Source: Phytophthora sp. 'mugwort' (Eukaryota > Oomycota > Peronosporomycetes > Peronosporales > Peronosporaceae). Taken from it: a stretch of DNA of 64,000 nt. The DNA is taken from NCBI GenBank assembly GCA_033558025.1, contig JAUCEF010000012.1, positions 1,736,001 through 1,800,000 of the forward strand, in the 5' to 3' direction. The position numbers and the translations under genes were made by a program. Numbering within the stretch: the first letter of the stretch is position 1; the number at the start of each line of letters is the position of its first letter. Shown one piece after another: positions 42,131 through 53,700 of the stretch. Below the pieces are notes generated by a model that worked only from the letters and a program-made list of their open reading frames with translations, did not search any database and was not told the DNA's origin.

Positions 42131-43740
42131 TCGTGAGGCAAGCAGCTCCCTGTCATGAACGAGGTAGTTCTGTTCGGCAGCATTGAGCTGCCTGGACCAA
42201 AACGATATCACTCGCTCGCGTCCTGCAGCATCGTTCTGCAGCAATGCACATCCAATTGCATAATCGGATGCATCGCAGACGACGTTGAACGGCCTCGTCT
42301 CGTCCGGCAGTGCCAGGACAGGCGCCTTCTGAAGGCTTGCCTTGACATTGTGAAAGGTGTTGTGGTGCTCACGTCCTCAGTGCCAGTCGGTATCCTTCGT
42401 CAGAAGATCCGAAAAGGGTCGAGCCAGACCCGTGTACCCCTCGCGGTCATCTCGAAGCGTGTCTTCAGGTCGCTCTAAGACATCCAGCCCTCCCCCCCTC
42501 AATTCGATTCGCAGCCAATCCAACACCGAATGACTCGACCAATAAGCGAAAAAATTCAATGAAATCCGTTTCATGACGGATTTCATGTCATCATCATCAA
42601 ACCCCGTGCACGTGGGTAAGCTGATGATATATTCTATGCGGTATCTCGCAAGAGTTAATTCATGTAGTACGCCCTCGTCAAGTTCCGGGTGCACTCCTGG
42701 GCTCCCAGCCCTTTGTGATATACACTGATCACGCATTCTTTCGGGCGGCGACGAATTCGCCCCATTTGTCCCAAAGGCGGTGTCCTTCTTCGCGGAATAC
42801 AACTTTCGCGTCGAGCACAAGCCTGGCGATGCGTTGTCACGCAGGTCTGACTACGATCTGCGCACTTCAGCGATCTATACGATGAGATACACAAGGCATA
42901 TCGGGGCGACGAAGCCTGGCACCTCTGGTAGGGTTCCTGGCCGCTGGTAAGGAAGCCAAGGCCGAGTGGCTCACGCCACGTCAGAGTGCCCTGATCCACC
43001 GATATGAGTGACACGATGCCCTGCTCTATTACAAAGTAAAGCCCCCATGAATTCCCGGAGGTAGTCGTACCAAAGGACGAGGATCCCAAGTATGATATCC
43101 TTTTGGGGGCGCACGACGCGCGGTTCGGCGGTCAGTTGGGCCTCGAGAAGAGCTTCTAATCGGTCTCAGTACTTGTGGTGAACCCATATGTACAAGTGGG
43201 TCGCAGTACGTTGGAGGCAAAGAAGGCATCAATGACCTCACACTGCTCGCGAGGCAGTGACCATTGTCTGGTGACATTGTACTGTGTGCCAGGCGCGAGA
43301 TCGATCTCGTCCTGATCCTACGATCCGGTGGGAGTCGAGACGGTGGATTCTTGGACACCACGTCCTCGAACTCCTTCATCAAAGGATACACCGGATCCTC
43401 CGGGTTCTTGAGAATCTCGGAACTCAAGCGCGAAGCACGCTGGGAGAATGATGCCTCGAGGACGTCCTCATACATAACCGAGGAGAAATTCAGTTCCTCA
43501 GGAGTGGACTCCTGCTTCAAGAGTACCACCTCCCCAATCTCCCCGACCTTCAGGTTGGCCAGGAAATCTGCCGGCCTCAACGCTGCGAGGCTCAGGAGCA
43601 CTGACACCTCGAGCAGCGGCTCTAGCTTGATGCCGCCTGCCTTGGCCCGATTACCGGTCTCGCCGTCGAGGATGTGATAATGCCCTTCGACTGGCCGCGT
43701 CGAAAGAACCCGGGTCGTGGATTCCGAGTCGCTTTAAGCG
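42131..43740 (-). pseudogene. Gypsy-A copy 2 reverse transcriptase and RNase H
   Basis: The entry part (43029-43607) reads LSSEILKNPEDPVYPLMKEF and continues EDVVSKNPPSRLPPDR, the usual start of oomycete Gypsy RT. The middle is broken in several frames (DTAFGTNGAN at about 42770). The end reads GLARPFSDLLTKDTDWH (about 42377), then RNase H with LLQNDAAGRERVISFWSRQL, NAAEQNYLVHDRELLA (42145-42244). The YxDD motif was not found; that stretch appears deleted. Confidence 0.75.
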
Positions 43741-44299
43741 ACTCCAGTCTAAATTGACTTCAGATTCGACTTGCGGTGTCGATTAATCGTCGACGGGGGG
43801 CGCGACGTGGTACCTCGTTACCCACGTCTGTGGACGCCTCATTGACGACGTCCAAAGCCTCAAGGACTTCGCGTAAAACTTGGTTACCCACACAAGAATC
43901 GTGTCTCGCCGCTTCTCTTAGTTAAAGTATGGGTGAATGGTGCAGAACATGATTATCCACACAGAAAGCGCCTCGTGTGTCATCCTCTCCAATTTCAGTC
44001 TTGGTGACTTGGTGTGAACCTTGATCGATGCCACCTGGCACCGCTACTCTTGATGCCTTGGTCGCCGGTGTAGACTCCGGTGGTGGTCGAGGGCTATCCT
44101 GTAAGGACTGTCGCATTCGACCAGGTGCAGCTTCTGCTGCCACCGCTTCTATCGAGTCGCTCAATACGTTGGCGGCTCCCAAAACTTCACTGGATGATCC
44201 TTCATCCCGGCGTCCCATTCGGACGCCCCAGTTCCTGGCAGAGGTGGGAACACGACTCACCAATGCTCTGCCAGTAACTGTAGGCCGGCTGGCCCCGAT

Positions 44300-44640
44300 G
44301 GATTTGTTTCGTCAATCTATCCATGGTTCATGTTTCTCGAGCCAGGGCTTGCCCAGGATCAAGTCATACTTGTCCATCTCTAGGACAGTAAACTGCTTCA
44401 TGCTGTCGAAGTCCTCGAACTTCACAGCTAGATCCACATGGAACTTGGGAACGGTAATCACCGTTTCCGTCGGCCAGTTGTACTGACACTGTCCCGTTGC
44501 CTTTGCTTTCTCATAAAGCACCGGCCAACTTGTTGCTGTTCTCCGCAACAGCCTGGCGACGTGCGAAGTTCTTCGACGCCCCGGAGTCTATTAAGACTCG
44601 GAAGGGATGATGGGTATATCCCCGTACACTTACGTGTACT
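44300..44640 (-). pseudogene. Gypsy-A copy 2 protease
   Basis: It has the retropepsin motif LIDSGAS and the downstream LEMDKYDLILGKPWLEKHEPW (44312-44400). A frameshift at about 44440 separates the halves. This copy keeps DSGA, where the first copy has DSGE. Confidence 0.75.
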
Positions 44641-44649
44641 ACTAGCAGC

Positions 44650-45690
44650 CAAACGCTGCCCTTCTTCGATTCGAGAGTGCACAGACTCTCAGGGGCTAAG
44701 TATCCACGGTGCGTGTCACCCGCGCCCCCTTACGAATACTTAGATCTCCCCCAGTAGGGCGCCCCGCCCTACTTGTGTCCTGCGTTCCGCTGCCCACGGG
44801 CTCGCGGCCTTTGCCGGTGACCCTTGAGCACGATGGGCTTAGGAGGTAAGCGTTTTCGTTGCCCCTCCACAGGACAGGCACGTGCACATGCGCTAGCTCG
44901 CCGCAGCTATAACAGCGAGTATCGTGCTGCTCGGCGAGCCCAAGTTATATGGGAACTGGCCCGCTGGGGCCCCGCGACTTGGTGTTGCTGCCCATGGTCA
45001 CATCGCCGCCGGCGTGCGGGCCTTGCAGTTTATTGTGCTCCTCTTGGAGGGCGACTTGGATCGCCTTCCCCACAGTGTTGGCCTGCGCCCGAAATAGCAG
45101 GGCGCGGGCCAGGCCTACCCTTAGGCCGTCCATGAACCGTTACCTTGACGTGTTCATGGAGTGGGTTTCCCACTAGGGATACGGTGAGCTCCCGCATCTC
45201 CTGGATGTACTCGTGCACCTCGCGTCTTCCCTGTTTACATGGCGGGAAGCGTGACCGCTGGCGGTATTCGTAGTTTGCCGGAAGGACGAGGCTCTAAGCT
45301 GCTCACATAGCTGAGCTCAGCATCCAAGCGTCGTCGCTTCCCGCGTATACGCCCAACTCTTAGCGCGACCGATTCCAGGAAGAGACGAGAGCCGCATCCA
45401 TTGCGAGCTCAACTTCATGCACCCAGAAGTGAAGATTTTCACCTTCCTTCTCCTCGTACGGGTTTACCCTCAGCCTCAACGGCTTGGGGAGACTGGTTTC
45501 GGCCCTGCGACCGGAACTTGCAGGTTGCTCCGAACATGTTCGATGAGTCCCCGCTCATATATGTCGAACGCGGTCACGCGTTCGACCTGCTACGCTTGCG
45601 TTGACGACGCCGAGCTTTGCAAAGCATCCGTGCCGAAGATGCCGACCATCTTACGAACGGACTCAAACTGTGAGTCGTTCAGATGGGAAA
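44650..45690 (-). pseudogene. Gypsy-A copy 2 gag
   Basis: Minus-strand segments: LRVNPYE-type start and ELAMDAAL (about 45390-45480), ELHEYIQEMRELTVSL (45190-45218), MDGLRVGLARALLFRAQANT and KAIQVALQEEHNKLQ (44945-45133), then a single zinc-knuckle-like CYSCGE with the rest altered (about 44900). Frames change several times. Confidence 0.7.
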
Positions 45691-45705
45691 ACTCATTTCG
45701 GCCCA

Positions 45706-46131
45706 TGTTGCTAGGACCTCAGAGGTTTCAGGTAGCCACCCGCTTAGGCGTGAAATAACTACAAGTGCTACCATGTGTGACGGGCCACACAACACCTTGT
45801 GCACAGGAAGTGTGACTTCTAGAGAGTATACTAACTCTCAGTGTACGGCAGTTCACAAGTCCCCCGTCTGAAGGGATTGTTACCGAATTAGATATATATA
45901 AGACTAAAAATATTTATAGGTGATATCTCTAATGCGTCTACATACTAACTGTAAGCCATCTATAAAGTGTTCTAGATGTTATCCTATTGGGTGGCTATGA
46001 GGTCTTTGTACCGTATGTGTGGTACCCATTTGTGGCGTCATTGCGGTGACGTCTTAGTGATGTTGGCTACATCGCTTATGGTACTGTGGTACTTGGGTCT
46101 AACAAGCCACTCTTCATGTAACCCAGTTACA
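45706..46131 (-). repeat. Gypsy-A copy 2 LTR, 426 bp
   Basis: On the minus strand it begins TGTAACTGGGTTACATG and ends GCAACA, followed by TGGGCCG as a likely primer site. It gives the uninterrupted LTR length for the family. Confidence 0.8.
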
Positions 46132-46639
46132 TGTTTCTTGTGGCGGAAATTTTGTTTTCTACGCTCTGCACAACTAGCAGAAACAATAATTTTCACCAAT
46201 GAAGTCAACTGGTCGTTTGATGGGCGATTGAGTTAATCGCGGGGAAGTTCATGCTGAAAGCACAATATGAAAATAAAAGTTCGTGTGTAGAGATACATAT
46301 AAGTAGATACAGTGTACAATTTGTATGCGCTGTGGGATACATCATATTTAAGCTCAGCGACGAAGACGCAATTACGGTTGAGGCGGATACCGGAAATTAC
46401 AAGAGCGGACCGTCCCGGCGGACAAACAGGCGAGGAGTCAGTCCAGGCCAACGATTTTCTAGTCCTCTTCGTTAGATAAGCATGGTCCTGTCGGATTAAG
46501 GTCAAACAACAATGCTTCCCCTGCGATATGCAAGTGGTGACAGCCGATGGGCACCGCCTCACGCGTGTTCAGCTGGGTACCTTACTATCAATCCCTCGAG
46601 CTGCCAGAGAGCAGGGATGACTGGTGCACTGCAGGATGG

Positions 46640-47582
46640 CATAAGAACGGGGCAATTTCGCTAGAATGCTGAGATCATTTCGCAAATACCTATTTACGAA
46701 CTATGCGCCCATGACTCGAACCAGTTTACCGACCGTTTCCTCGCATTCAAGGCTCCCTGCCACTCGCAAGACCACCTGCGCTGCTCCCACTTCGCCCCCC
46801 CCCCCCCCCCCCACGGTGACTCGCTCAAGCTCGAGGACAAATGGGCGAAGTTGTCGAACTTTGTCCACGGCTTCCCACTGAGAGTTCGACGACCGTGATT
46901 CACGTCGTGCTTACCTGCAGCTTCAAGAACGAGGGGCCGACCGTGTTAGCAAGCGTGCGACTTGCCTCACCCAGTGCTTGATACTTTCCGCGATTGTATC
47001 GTCCATGAAGGCGTGCTCCGATTGGCGAATTTTACTCCGTCCGAGATCGTCCTTTTGTATGGGTTCGCCAGCGACTTCATGTCGTGAGGTGGAATGTGGG
47101 CAGGGAGAGCGATGCACCAAGACGGTTACGGACGTGTTCTCTATGATACTTAGTGTCTGTGGCTGGGCCGTCTTAGCAACGTCCTTTGGAATCACGCCGG
47201 CTGCATTTGAGAAGTGATATTGCATTTCCTCGAACTGCTGTCGCCCCACCTGTACGCGTTGTATGTGGAAGACGCGGCAAAAACCGACTCGATGAGGAAG
47301 GTGGTGCTAAGCGGGCATTCATTTCGTCATCACCCTCCCGCTCGCTACGCGGTCGACGTAACGTTTTACCAGTCCGCGATGAAGAGCTGCTCGCAAGCGG
47401 AGCGCGCTGTATTCTGCAGTGCAAAGCATAAACTTCATGGGTACAAGACCGAGCTCTCTGTAACGCCCACCGGGATAGCTATCAACTGCTCCCTGCATTT
47501 TCGCGGCTCGGTGGCTGACATCACATATTTCGGCAGAACTATGCATTCCAATAAGCCGCTGAAATGGCATTATCTGGTTTAA
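46640..47582 (+). pseudogene. Harbinger/IS5-like (DDE_Tnp_4) transposase
   Basis: ARYAVDVTFYQSAMKS, ERAVFCSAKHKLHGYKTELS, VTPTGIAINCSLHFRGSVAD and ITYFGRT (47340-47570) match the PIF/Harbinger DDE_4 core, in which DVTFQQ and the GS.aDitif block are conserved. Upstream, after a stop at 47217, FGITPAAFEK matches the helix-turn-helix preceding it. A C-run of about 16 bases (46795-46811) and further stops break the N-terminal part. No terminal repeats were delimited. Confidence 0.75.
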
Positions 47583-47782
47583 GGGGACTAATGAACAGCA
47601 AGCTTATCACAATGTTCTCTGGATACTTATATCCAGGGTTTAGGGCGAATCGAGAACCGTCGAGGATCCTGTATGAACACACAATTGGTCACCGATGTAA
47701 TTACCCAATACGTAGTCTCTTACAGTTTCCTAAACAAAGCGACGAAACAACTGATAATCTGTCACATTGCATCCAGAATAGG

Positions 47783-47918
47783 TGAATGTTGACCCAGTCG
47801 GCCTAGAACAACATTCATGCGACCGCACGAGAATGTTGACCTAATCAGCATTCGTGCAACCACTCGCGAAAGTTATCCCCAGTCGGCCAAGATGAACATT
47901 TGCAGCGACCTTGGCAGG
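47783..47918. repeat. Three diverged ~45-bp tandem units
   Basis: Each unit carries GAATGTTGACC (or AAAGTTATCCCC), then AGTCGGCC, then CATTC.TGC.ACC. The array ends just before the VAMP-like pseudogene. Function unknown. Confidence 0.5.
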
Positions 47919-47919
47919 T

Positions 47920-48345
47920 CTTGGATGTCGTATACCAGTACATGCTCGTGTCGCACGTAAAGATAACACCCGACACCTTTCCTACCGTCGCCCTCCTGCT
48001 GCTGGCCAGGATCCTGGCGCAGGACAGCTGCATGTCGTACGTCTACGTACGACGACATCTTCCACTACATCGTGGAGAACGGCGAGCTGTTCGTGTACAT
48101 GGCGGGCGATAACCTTCCTCTTCCTGGAAGACGTGAAGGAGAGCTTTTAGACCGCGTTCGGAGACGTGAAGGCGAGCTTTGAGGCCGCGTTCGGCGAGCC
48201 GCGCTCAAGGTCATCGCCTTCGCCATTAACGCCCACTTCCAGCACGATATCCTCGACTGTTACAACAACTCCCGGACACCAACCCTAAGCTCTCGTGCAT
48301 CAAGCGGCAGATCAACGATGTCAATCAGCTAGAAGGGGTAGACGA
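47920..48345 (+). pseudogene. Longin R-SNARE (VAMP7-like) pseudogene
   Basis: Moving between frames, the plus strand reads MSYVY, DDIFHYIVENGELFVYMA, FLEDVKESF, KVIAFAINAHFQHDILDCYN and IKRQINDVNQLEG. This is the order of a longin domain followed by the start of the SNARE helix in VAMP7-type proteins, which mediate fusion at endosome, vacuole or plasma membrane. At least four frameshifts are needed. A near-duplicate of about 30 bp (GTGAAGGAGAGCTTT / GTGAAGGCGAGCTTT) lies in the middle. The SNARE helix, its central Arg and the membrane anchor are missing. No introns are visible, so a retrocopy is possible. Confidence 0.75.
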
Positions 48346-48463
48346 AAGGCGTCGGGGTGACAACGGACAAAATACGCTGCAATCTATAAGCAACGCTAGG
48401 AACACTTACGCTGACTTACACGGGAAAAGTTGCATTTTTAAAACAACGAAATGAAGACTTCCT

Positions 48464-49216
48464 GTGGTGTTGGCACACGGCCTGTGCATCCTCATTCATG
48501 TCTGCGCCTTGCCCTTCGTTTTACACTTCGACAGCTTGTCCTTGGTGTCTCCGCCCGTGAATTCCGTATCAGCGATGCCAATACGCAAATGTTGTGCGCG
48601 TTTCCGTCGCAGTAGTTTGCGTGCCTTCGCTGTCCGTTCCTTCGCTTCCCTGACGCTTGTGATCTCCGACATCGTTAAGCTCACCGTCAGCATCATCACT
48701 CTCATAATTACCTCCACCCAGCTTGCGTTACCTTCAGCAAGTTTCGCAGACTGTTTGGACGCAACGAACAGCTTGAGTCCAGTCACGCGCTCGACGTAGA
48801 TTTCTTGTTCATGGGGTATGTCGACGTTGTCGATTGCATCGATGGCGCGCTTACTCTTCGCTCACGGAACAATCGAAACAAATGTTTCGCCTTTCGTCGA
48901 AGGGCAAATTTGGCAACGCTGTTTTTTGCTCCGGAGATAGCTTCGCGACTTCCTCACCCACTGGCCAAAGTATCCAGACTCCATGAAATGGCTCACGAAA
49001 GGCGATCAACATGTCGAGCGCAATTGAAGTGGGTAGGTTCTGGATGTCCCCTTCAAGAAACTCCACGATGGCAGGAGCCTCTTTGGAGGCTCGGAGGCGC
49101 ACACATGGGCCCGTGCTTTTGTTGCCGATTTCGCGTTGCAGAGCGTCGCCAAGGGTCATACTTTTATCAGGATGATAAATTGAAAGTTTACAGCGTTCCC
49201 ATACATCAAAAACCAA
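48464..49216 (-). other. Unrecognised minus-strand coding-like stretch
   Basis: Two minus-strand frames (48496-48786 and 48851-49216) have protein-like composition (SKQSAKLAEGNASWVEVIMR; LEGDIQNLPTSIALDML) but no domain I recognise. They could be one decayed gene, possibly part of a mobile element next to the helicase relic. Confidence 0.3.
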
Positions 49217-49329
49217 ACACAGGAGGCAGTCCTGTGTGCTATTCGATTATACATTGCTACCGTCACGCTCAAATCTCCATCAGTTTATTAGATGGGTACG
49301 CGTCTAGGTATTCTCAGCTCTATTCTAAG

Positions 49330-50540
49330 TACTGCGTATTTGATTCTACAATCTGTTCGTCCACATCTTATGTACAGACCATTCACAAGTTATTTGGGTG
49401 GTATGTCAACAGCCGCAAATCGTGGACACCGACGACAGAACAGATAGAGCAATTCGCAAAGCTGAGATTGCTCATTCTAGACGAAATATCCTCGTGTCAT
49501 GTCAGCATTCTCAGTAAGATAGATGCATCCCTGCGCCAATTGCTAGGATACCCAGACAAAGTATTCGGTGGGATTCATGTTCTTTTGGTTGGACGTCCCA
49601 ACAAGGACTCTCAAGAGTATTTGAATCGTGGTCGCGGGACTAAAGCGTATCAAGCGTTGAACTGGGTTGTTATTTTAACGGAAAACATGCGCCATCAACG
49701 TGATCCTGTCTGGAAACCATTTGGGATAAATGGCGCGTTGGAAACTATGATCAAGCTGACATTGATCTCGTTAACAAAGCGGCACATGGAGATAATTGGA
49801 ATTCAGAGCATGTTGCCTCGAAAAGCTACTGCCCAATCATTGTTACTTCAAACACTCTTCGTGTCGAGTTCAACGCATCTGCGATTCGAGCATTCTGCCG
49901 GGAGAATAAGGTCCCTTTGCACCGGTTTCCGGCGGCAGTGACCAGGGCTCGACATCCACTGACGCTCTCCCACGGAAGTCTTGTGGAGTGCATTCGGGAT
50001 GATAAAACGGGAGGGATGCCTATGGTCTTGGAAATTGCGATTGGATCGACCGTACAATCCACAAAAAGGTTTCTCCGATCTTAAAGCTGGCAAATGGCTC
50101 TACTGGTACTGTTGTTGCCTTCACCACAGCAACGGATGATGTTACACGAATCAGCGTGTCAAATAACGTGGAAAGCACTATCACTCACTTCCTCCTGATA
50201 TTGTATTTGTTAGCCTGAAGGATTATGCCTCCTATCCGTTCGTTGCTTCATTGCCGTCGGGGTTTTTTCCGATCTGCAAATGATAGAAAGAGGTGTCAGC
50301 ATCAAGATGAAAAAAAAAAACGATCGTTCTCTCTCTCGATATTTCACAAGTCCCTATGGTACCTGCATACTCGGTAACAACCGAGAAATGTCAAGGTTTC
50401 ACCGTAGACAAGATGATTCTCGCGCCTCGCCGACATCCAACACGTCGAACTCCTCAACGTTCATCGTTTTATGTGGCTGTCACTCGAGTCACAACGTTAA
50501 AGGGCTAGTCAGAAATCAAAAGAAGAGGTCATATCCCCTG
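49330..50540 (+). pseudogene. PIF1/Helitron-type helicase, decayed
   Basis: The order of motifs is TIHKLFGW, EQFAKLRLLILDEISSCHVS (Walker B: LILDE), IDASLRQL, FGGIHVLLVG, YQALNWVVILTENMRHQRDP, then in other frames RVEFNASAIRAFCRENKVPL, a TGTVV-type block and the final SVTTEKCQGFTVDKMILAP (about 50375). These are PIF1-like helicase motifs as found in oomycete Helitrons. The Walker A lysine loop is not found: the region upstream of 49330 does not show it. Several frameshifts mean no product. It ends about 165 bp before the codanin-like start. Confidence 0.75.
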
Positions 50541-50588
50541 TCATAGCTTTCCGGGCGAAGCACGGCATTAGTGCTTGAAGTGGCATAT

Positions 50589-50665
50589 CCAATCAGAAAG
50601 CAAGCAATGCACAAATCTGATTGGGCGTCCACCGCGCGCCTTTTCGCCCATCTGTTTCAGCCAAT
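50589..50665 (+). promoter_or_regulatory. CCAAT boxes upstream of the codanin-like gene
   Basis: Three CCAAT boxes in 80 bp: CCAATCAG (50589), ATTGGGCG (50620, reverse) and CCAATCCC (50661). All lie 40-120 nt before the ATG at 50706, supporting that start over the longer open frame. Confidence 0.5.
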
Positions 50666-50705
50666 CCCCGCGCCCCGTCAGTTCAAGTCGAAAAACCGCG
50701 CGAAA

Positions 50706-53700
50706 ATGGCTGCAAGCGGCGCGGACGACGCCGACGAGCAGCTCTGGGCGGCCGTGCGCGGCTTCTCGGACGCGGAGCTGCACGACACGCAGGCGAGCAT
50801 CCGCCAGTTCCACTGCGCAGACGCATCCGCCTTCTTCTCGCGCTCAGAGGCGCCCGACAGCTCTGGTCAGAATGCTGCCATTTCGTTGCAGCTCGGCGAC
50901 AAGCCGCATCGCGTGCGCGTGGACGACTTCCTGCACGTTTTCCTGGACTTTGTGCACCGCCGAGTGCAGCTGCATACAGAAGCGCGGGTTTCCGGCGACG
51001 CGCCGACGTCTGCAGCCCAAGAACCACGCTCGATTAACATGGCTACAGTAGCCACTTTCGAGGACGAGTTCCCGCAGTTGACGGTCCATACCAGCTCGAA
51101 GCCTACGAAGCGCAGGATCACTACGACGTTGCTGACGCCCAAGGACTCGGCGGTAGTGGCAAGGCCGATGCCCGCTGCCATCGCTTTCCCTCCCTTGGGG
51201 GCCTCAGAGAGCACGCGGCCGCCGGCCTGGGCCAAGCGCTCGCTGCTGGAGAAACGCATGGGCGCGGCGTCTGCTCCTTCGGCCTGGCAAACGGAGCCAT
51301 CACCGACGATATGGGGAGCTATCAAAAAGCCCGAGGTCGTGACAACACCAGCAGTTATGACAAACAAGAGGAATGCAGCCATGATCGCCTCCAAGAAGAA
51401 CAAAATTGTCGAACCCTCAGGCCCCCAGCAGCTCCAAGTAAAGAAGAAACCAGAGTCAAACCAAGTGATACATCTACATAAAGCTTCCTTGACTCAGAAG
51501 CAGAAAGACGTCGCAGCTTCGACGATCAAAAAGTCTGACATTTCATCGACTGACTTCCACGTCAACAAACAAGCAGCCAAGTTGTACGGATTCCTAATCA
51601 GAGAACGATTCGTCAAGAACACGTGTGCAGAGCTGCAAGTTGTCGTCAATTTGCTCTATCAAGTCGACTGTAACAAAGCTCGTGCTTCATGCAAGACGCC
51701 ACTTACCAGCGACCACACACTGTCGGAATTCTGTTGGCGTTCCCACTGTCTCCACTTCGCCCAGCTTGTGTTTCATGAGATTGAACCGGTACTCGAACAT
51801 TTAGGTGCTGAACTCCTTGGACTCGTCAAGCATAGCTTACGAGATGCTGAAGGGATCTGCCAGGAGATGCTGGAACGACTAGACCACGAGTCTCGTCGAC
51901 GTGAGGAGCTCCGAGTGGCGGAAAGTGCCCGGATTGGCTGCCAATTACCCGTCGAGATGAAAGCTAGTACTGTACGCGACTTTGCTCTTCCATTCAATGA
52001 AGAGACGGACTCGCGTCTGCATTACCGGACACCAGCCGAGTCGCTTTTGTATACTAATCGCGAGAAGGTACGGGACGGCTTTTTGAGTTTATTGCGGCAA
52101 TTCCAGCAGAAACAACACAGTTTGGTCGGTATCGAGAACGCAGGCGTAGCAGCGGCAGCTATTACCGCAGCTCGCGGGCTTCTGGCTGAAGTCTCGCCGG
52201 AGAACAGATGGTGGTTTGCCACGTTTTTTGTTCAAGAACTGGTCCAGGTGGGCTCGAACCCGTTTGGAGAGAGCGATAAGGACCTCGTATTGAAGATTAT
52301 GGAGGATAAACTCGTGGTCAAGAACCCGGATCGGTTACGCAAGCTGCATCGACGCTTCTCGAGTCAAAAACCATTGAACAAAACCTCGTCATCGAACAGC
52401 AACCGGGCGAACGGGAAAGGAGGACCCACCAATTCACTGAAGAAAAATCGACAGGAAATTAGGACGAATTCGAACGAAGACGACGCGACGCAGAAGTTTT
52501 CGGCTACTTTTGACCGCATGAAGAGTTACTTTACAGACAACCAGCTCTTCTTCTTCCACTTCTTGCACAGTTGTGACAGCTACGAGTTCTCGGAACTCGT
52601 CAAGCATCAGCTAGTAAGGCAATTCGACACTATCTACGAGACAAAATCGCCTTCAGTTGATCCTCGTAAAGAGTTCACGGAAGTCGTGCTACAGCTCAAG
52701 GTAGTTGCCAAGTTTCTCGGGTATCTTCGCTTCTCACCGCAGTGGCAAGTGACGTCTTCGATCCGTGGGCTTTCCGCAAAAAATGCTGCCTTCAAAGCTG
52801 TGGAACGGGAGGGGATTAAGACGCTAGAAATGGCTCGGGAGTCCAGTCTGGACGTCAAGAAGCTGCTTGAGAAGAGCATCCTGCACGCGTCCATCTCCAA
52901 GTGTATCCCTTGGCTGTGTGACTATCTCTCGATGCTATCACTCGATAGATTATCGTCTGGGACGACGTACTTTAAACAGCTTGTGGTCTTGCTGCAGCTC
53001 TTGTACCGGTCTGCACGTTTGAAGTCATTGGGCGAGACCGGACTCTATATCGCCATGCAGATTGAGCATATTTTTGACGTCTTGCGGCTGGATGGCGGCT
53101 TCTTGCACGGTAGTGACTACCAGTCGACAGAGCTGTTCCCAGCACGAGAAATCCGCGAGGCACTCGCACATGAGGACGAAGCTTTGCCTGAGGAATCTAG
53201 TGCTGCTACAGGAGACGACCATTTGCCGTTCTTGTACAGTCAAGTGTTTGTCCAGAGCTGCGTGAGTGACTTGGACGACTTGCGTGGGTTTATCCAGACT
53301 CGTGCTCAGCCGACACGGCGCAGGAACCTCTCGCTAGGCTCGAGCTCGCTGATGACAGGCCAAAGCGTCACGCCAATCCGTAAACTCCGACCCCTGCAGG
53401 TCGTACTCGAAGGGGATCATGGTCCAGACGGTATTTCCTCGTTTACTATAAGACATGACAACGTCATAGCTGCTTCCGGGAAGAAGCTCTCGAAGACAGG
53501 ATTCCCCACTCACTTTCCGTCAGCTCAAGAAGAGAATGATAGACTGTCCGAAGCTGTCTTCAAAGTGCATCCGAGATTGAAAGCAGTAGTGGAGTTTGTG
53601 GTGGGAACGGTGACGACGGACGTGTGTGAGCACGTTATGACGCACATCGTGACGTCGCGAGCTGATGTTCTCGTGGATTGGTGCGCGTCAGAGAGCGGTC

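Larger units (their letters stand above)
42131..46131 (-). mobile_element. Gypsy-A second copy, inverted, 3'-truncated
   Basis: On the minus strand: LTR (45706-46131), leader and gag (about 44650-45705), protease (about 44300-44640), linker repeats (43790-44260), RT (about 42500-43740) and RNase H (42131-42500). Homology stops inside RNase H after HDRELLA, where AT-rich unrelated DNA follows; integrase and 3' LTR are missing. It lacks the nested Copia present in the first copy and so preserves the empty insertion site (about 45345-45360). Confidence 0.85.

Noticed and set aside
48805..49330. N-terminal part of the 378-codon frame that ends in the helicase relic
   Set aside because: No helicase motif before 49330 and the opposite strand has more protein-like frames there; the Walker A loop is missing.
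50571..50705. Upstream extension of the codanin-like frame
   Set aside because: The first codon is GTG and the stretch contains three CCAAT boxes; ATG 50706 is better placed.
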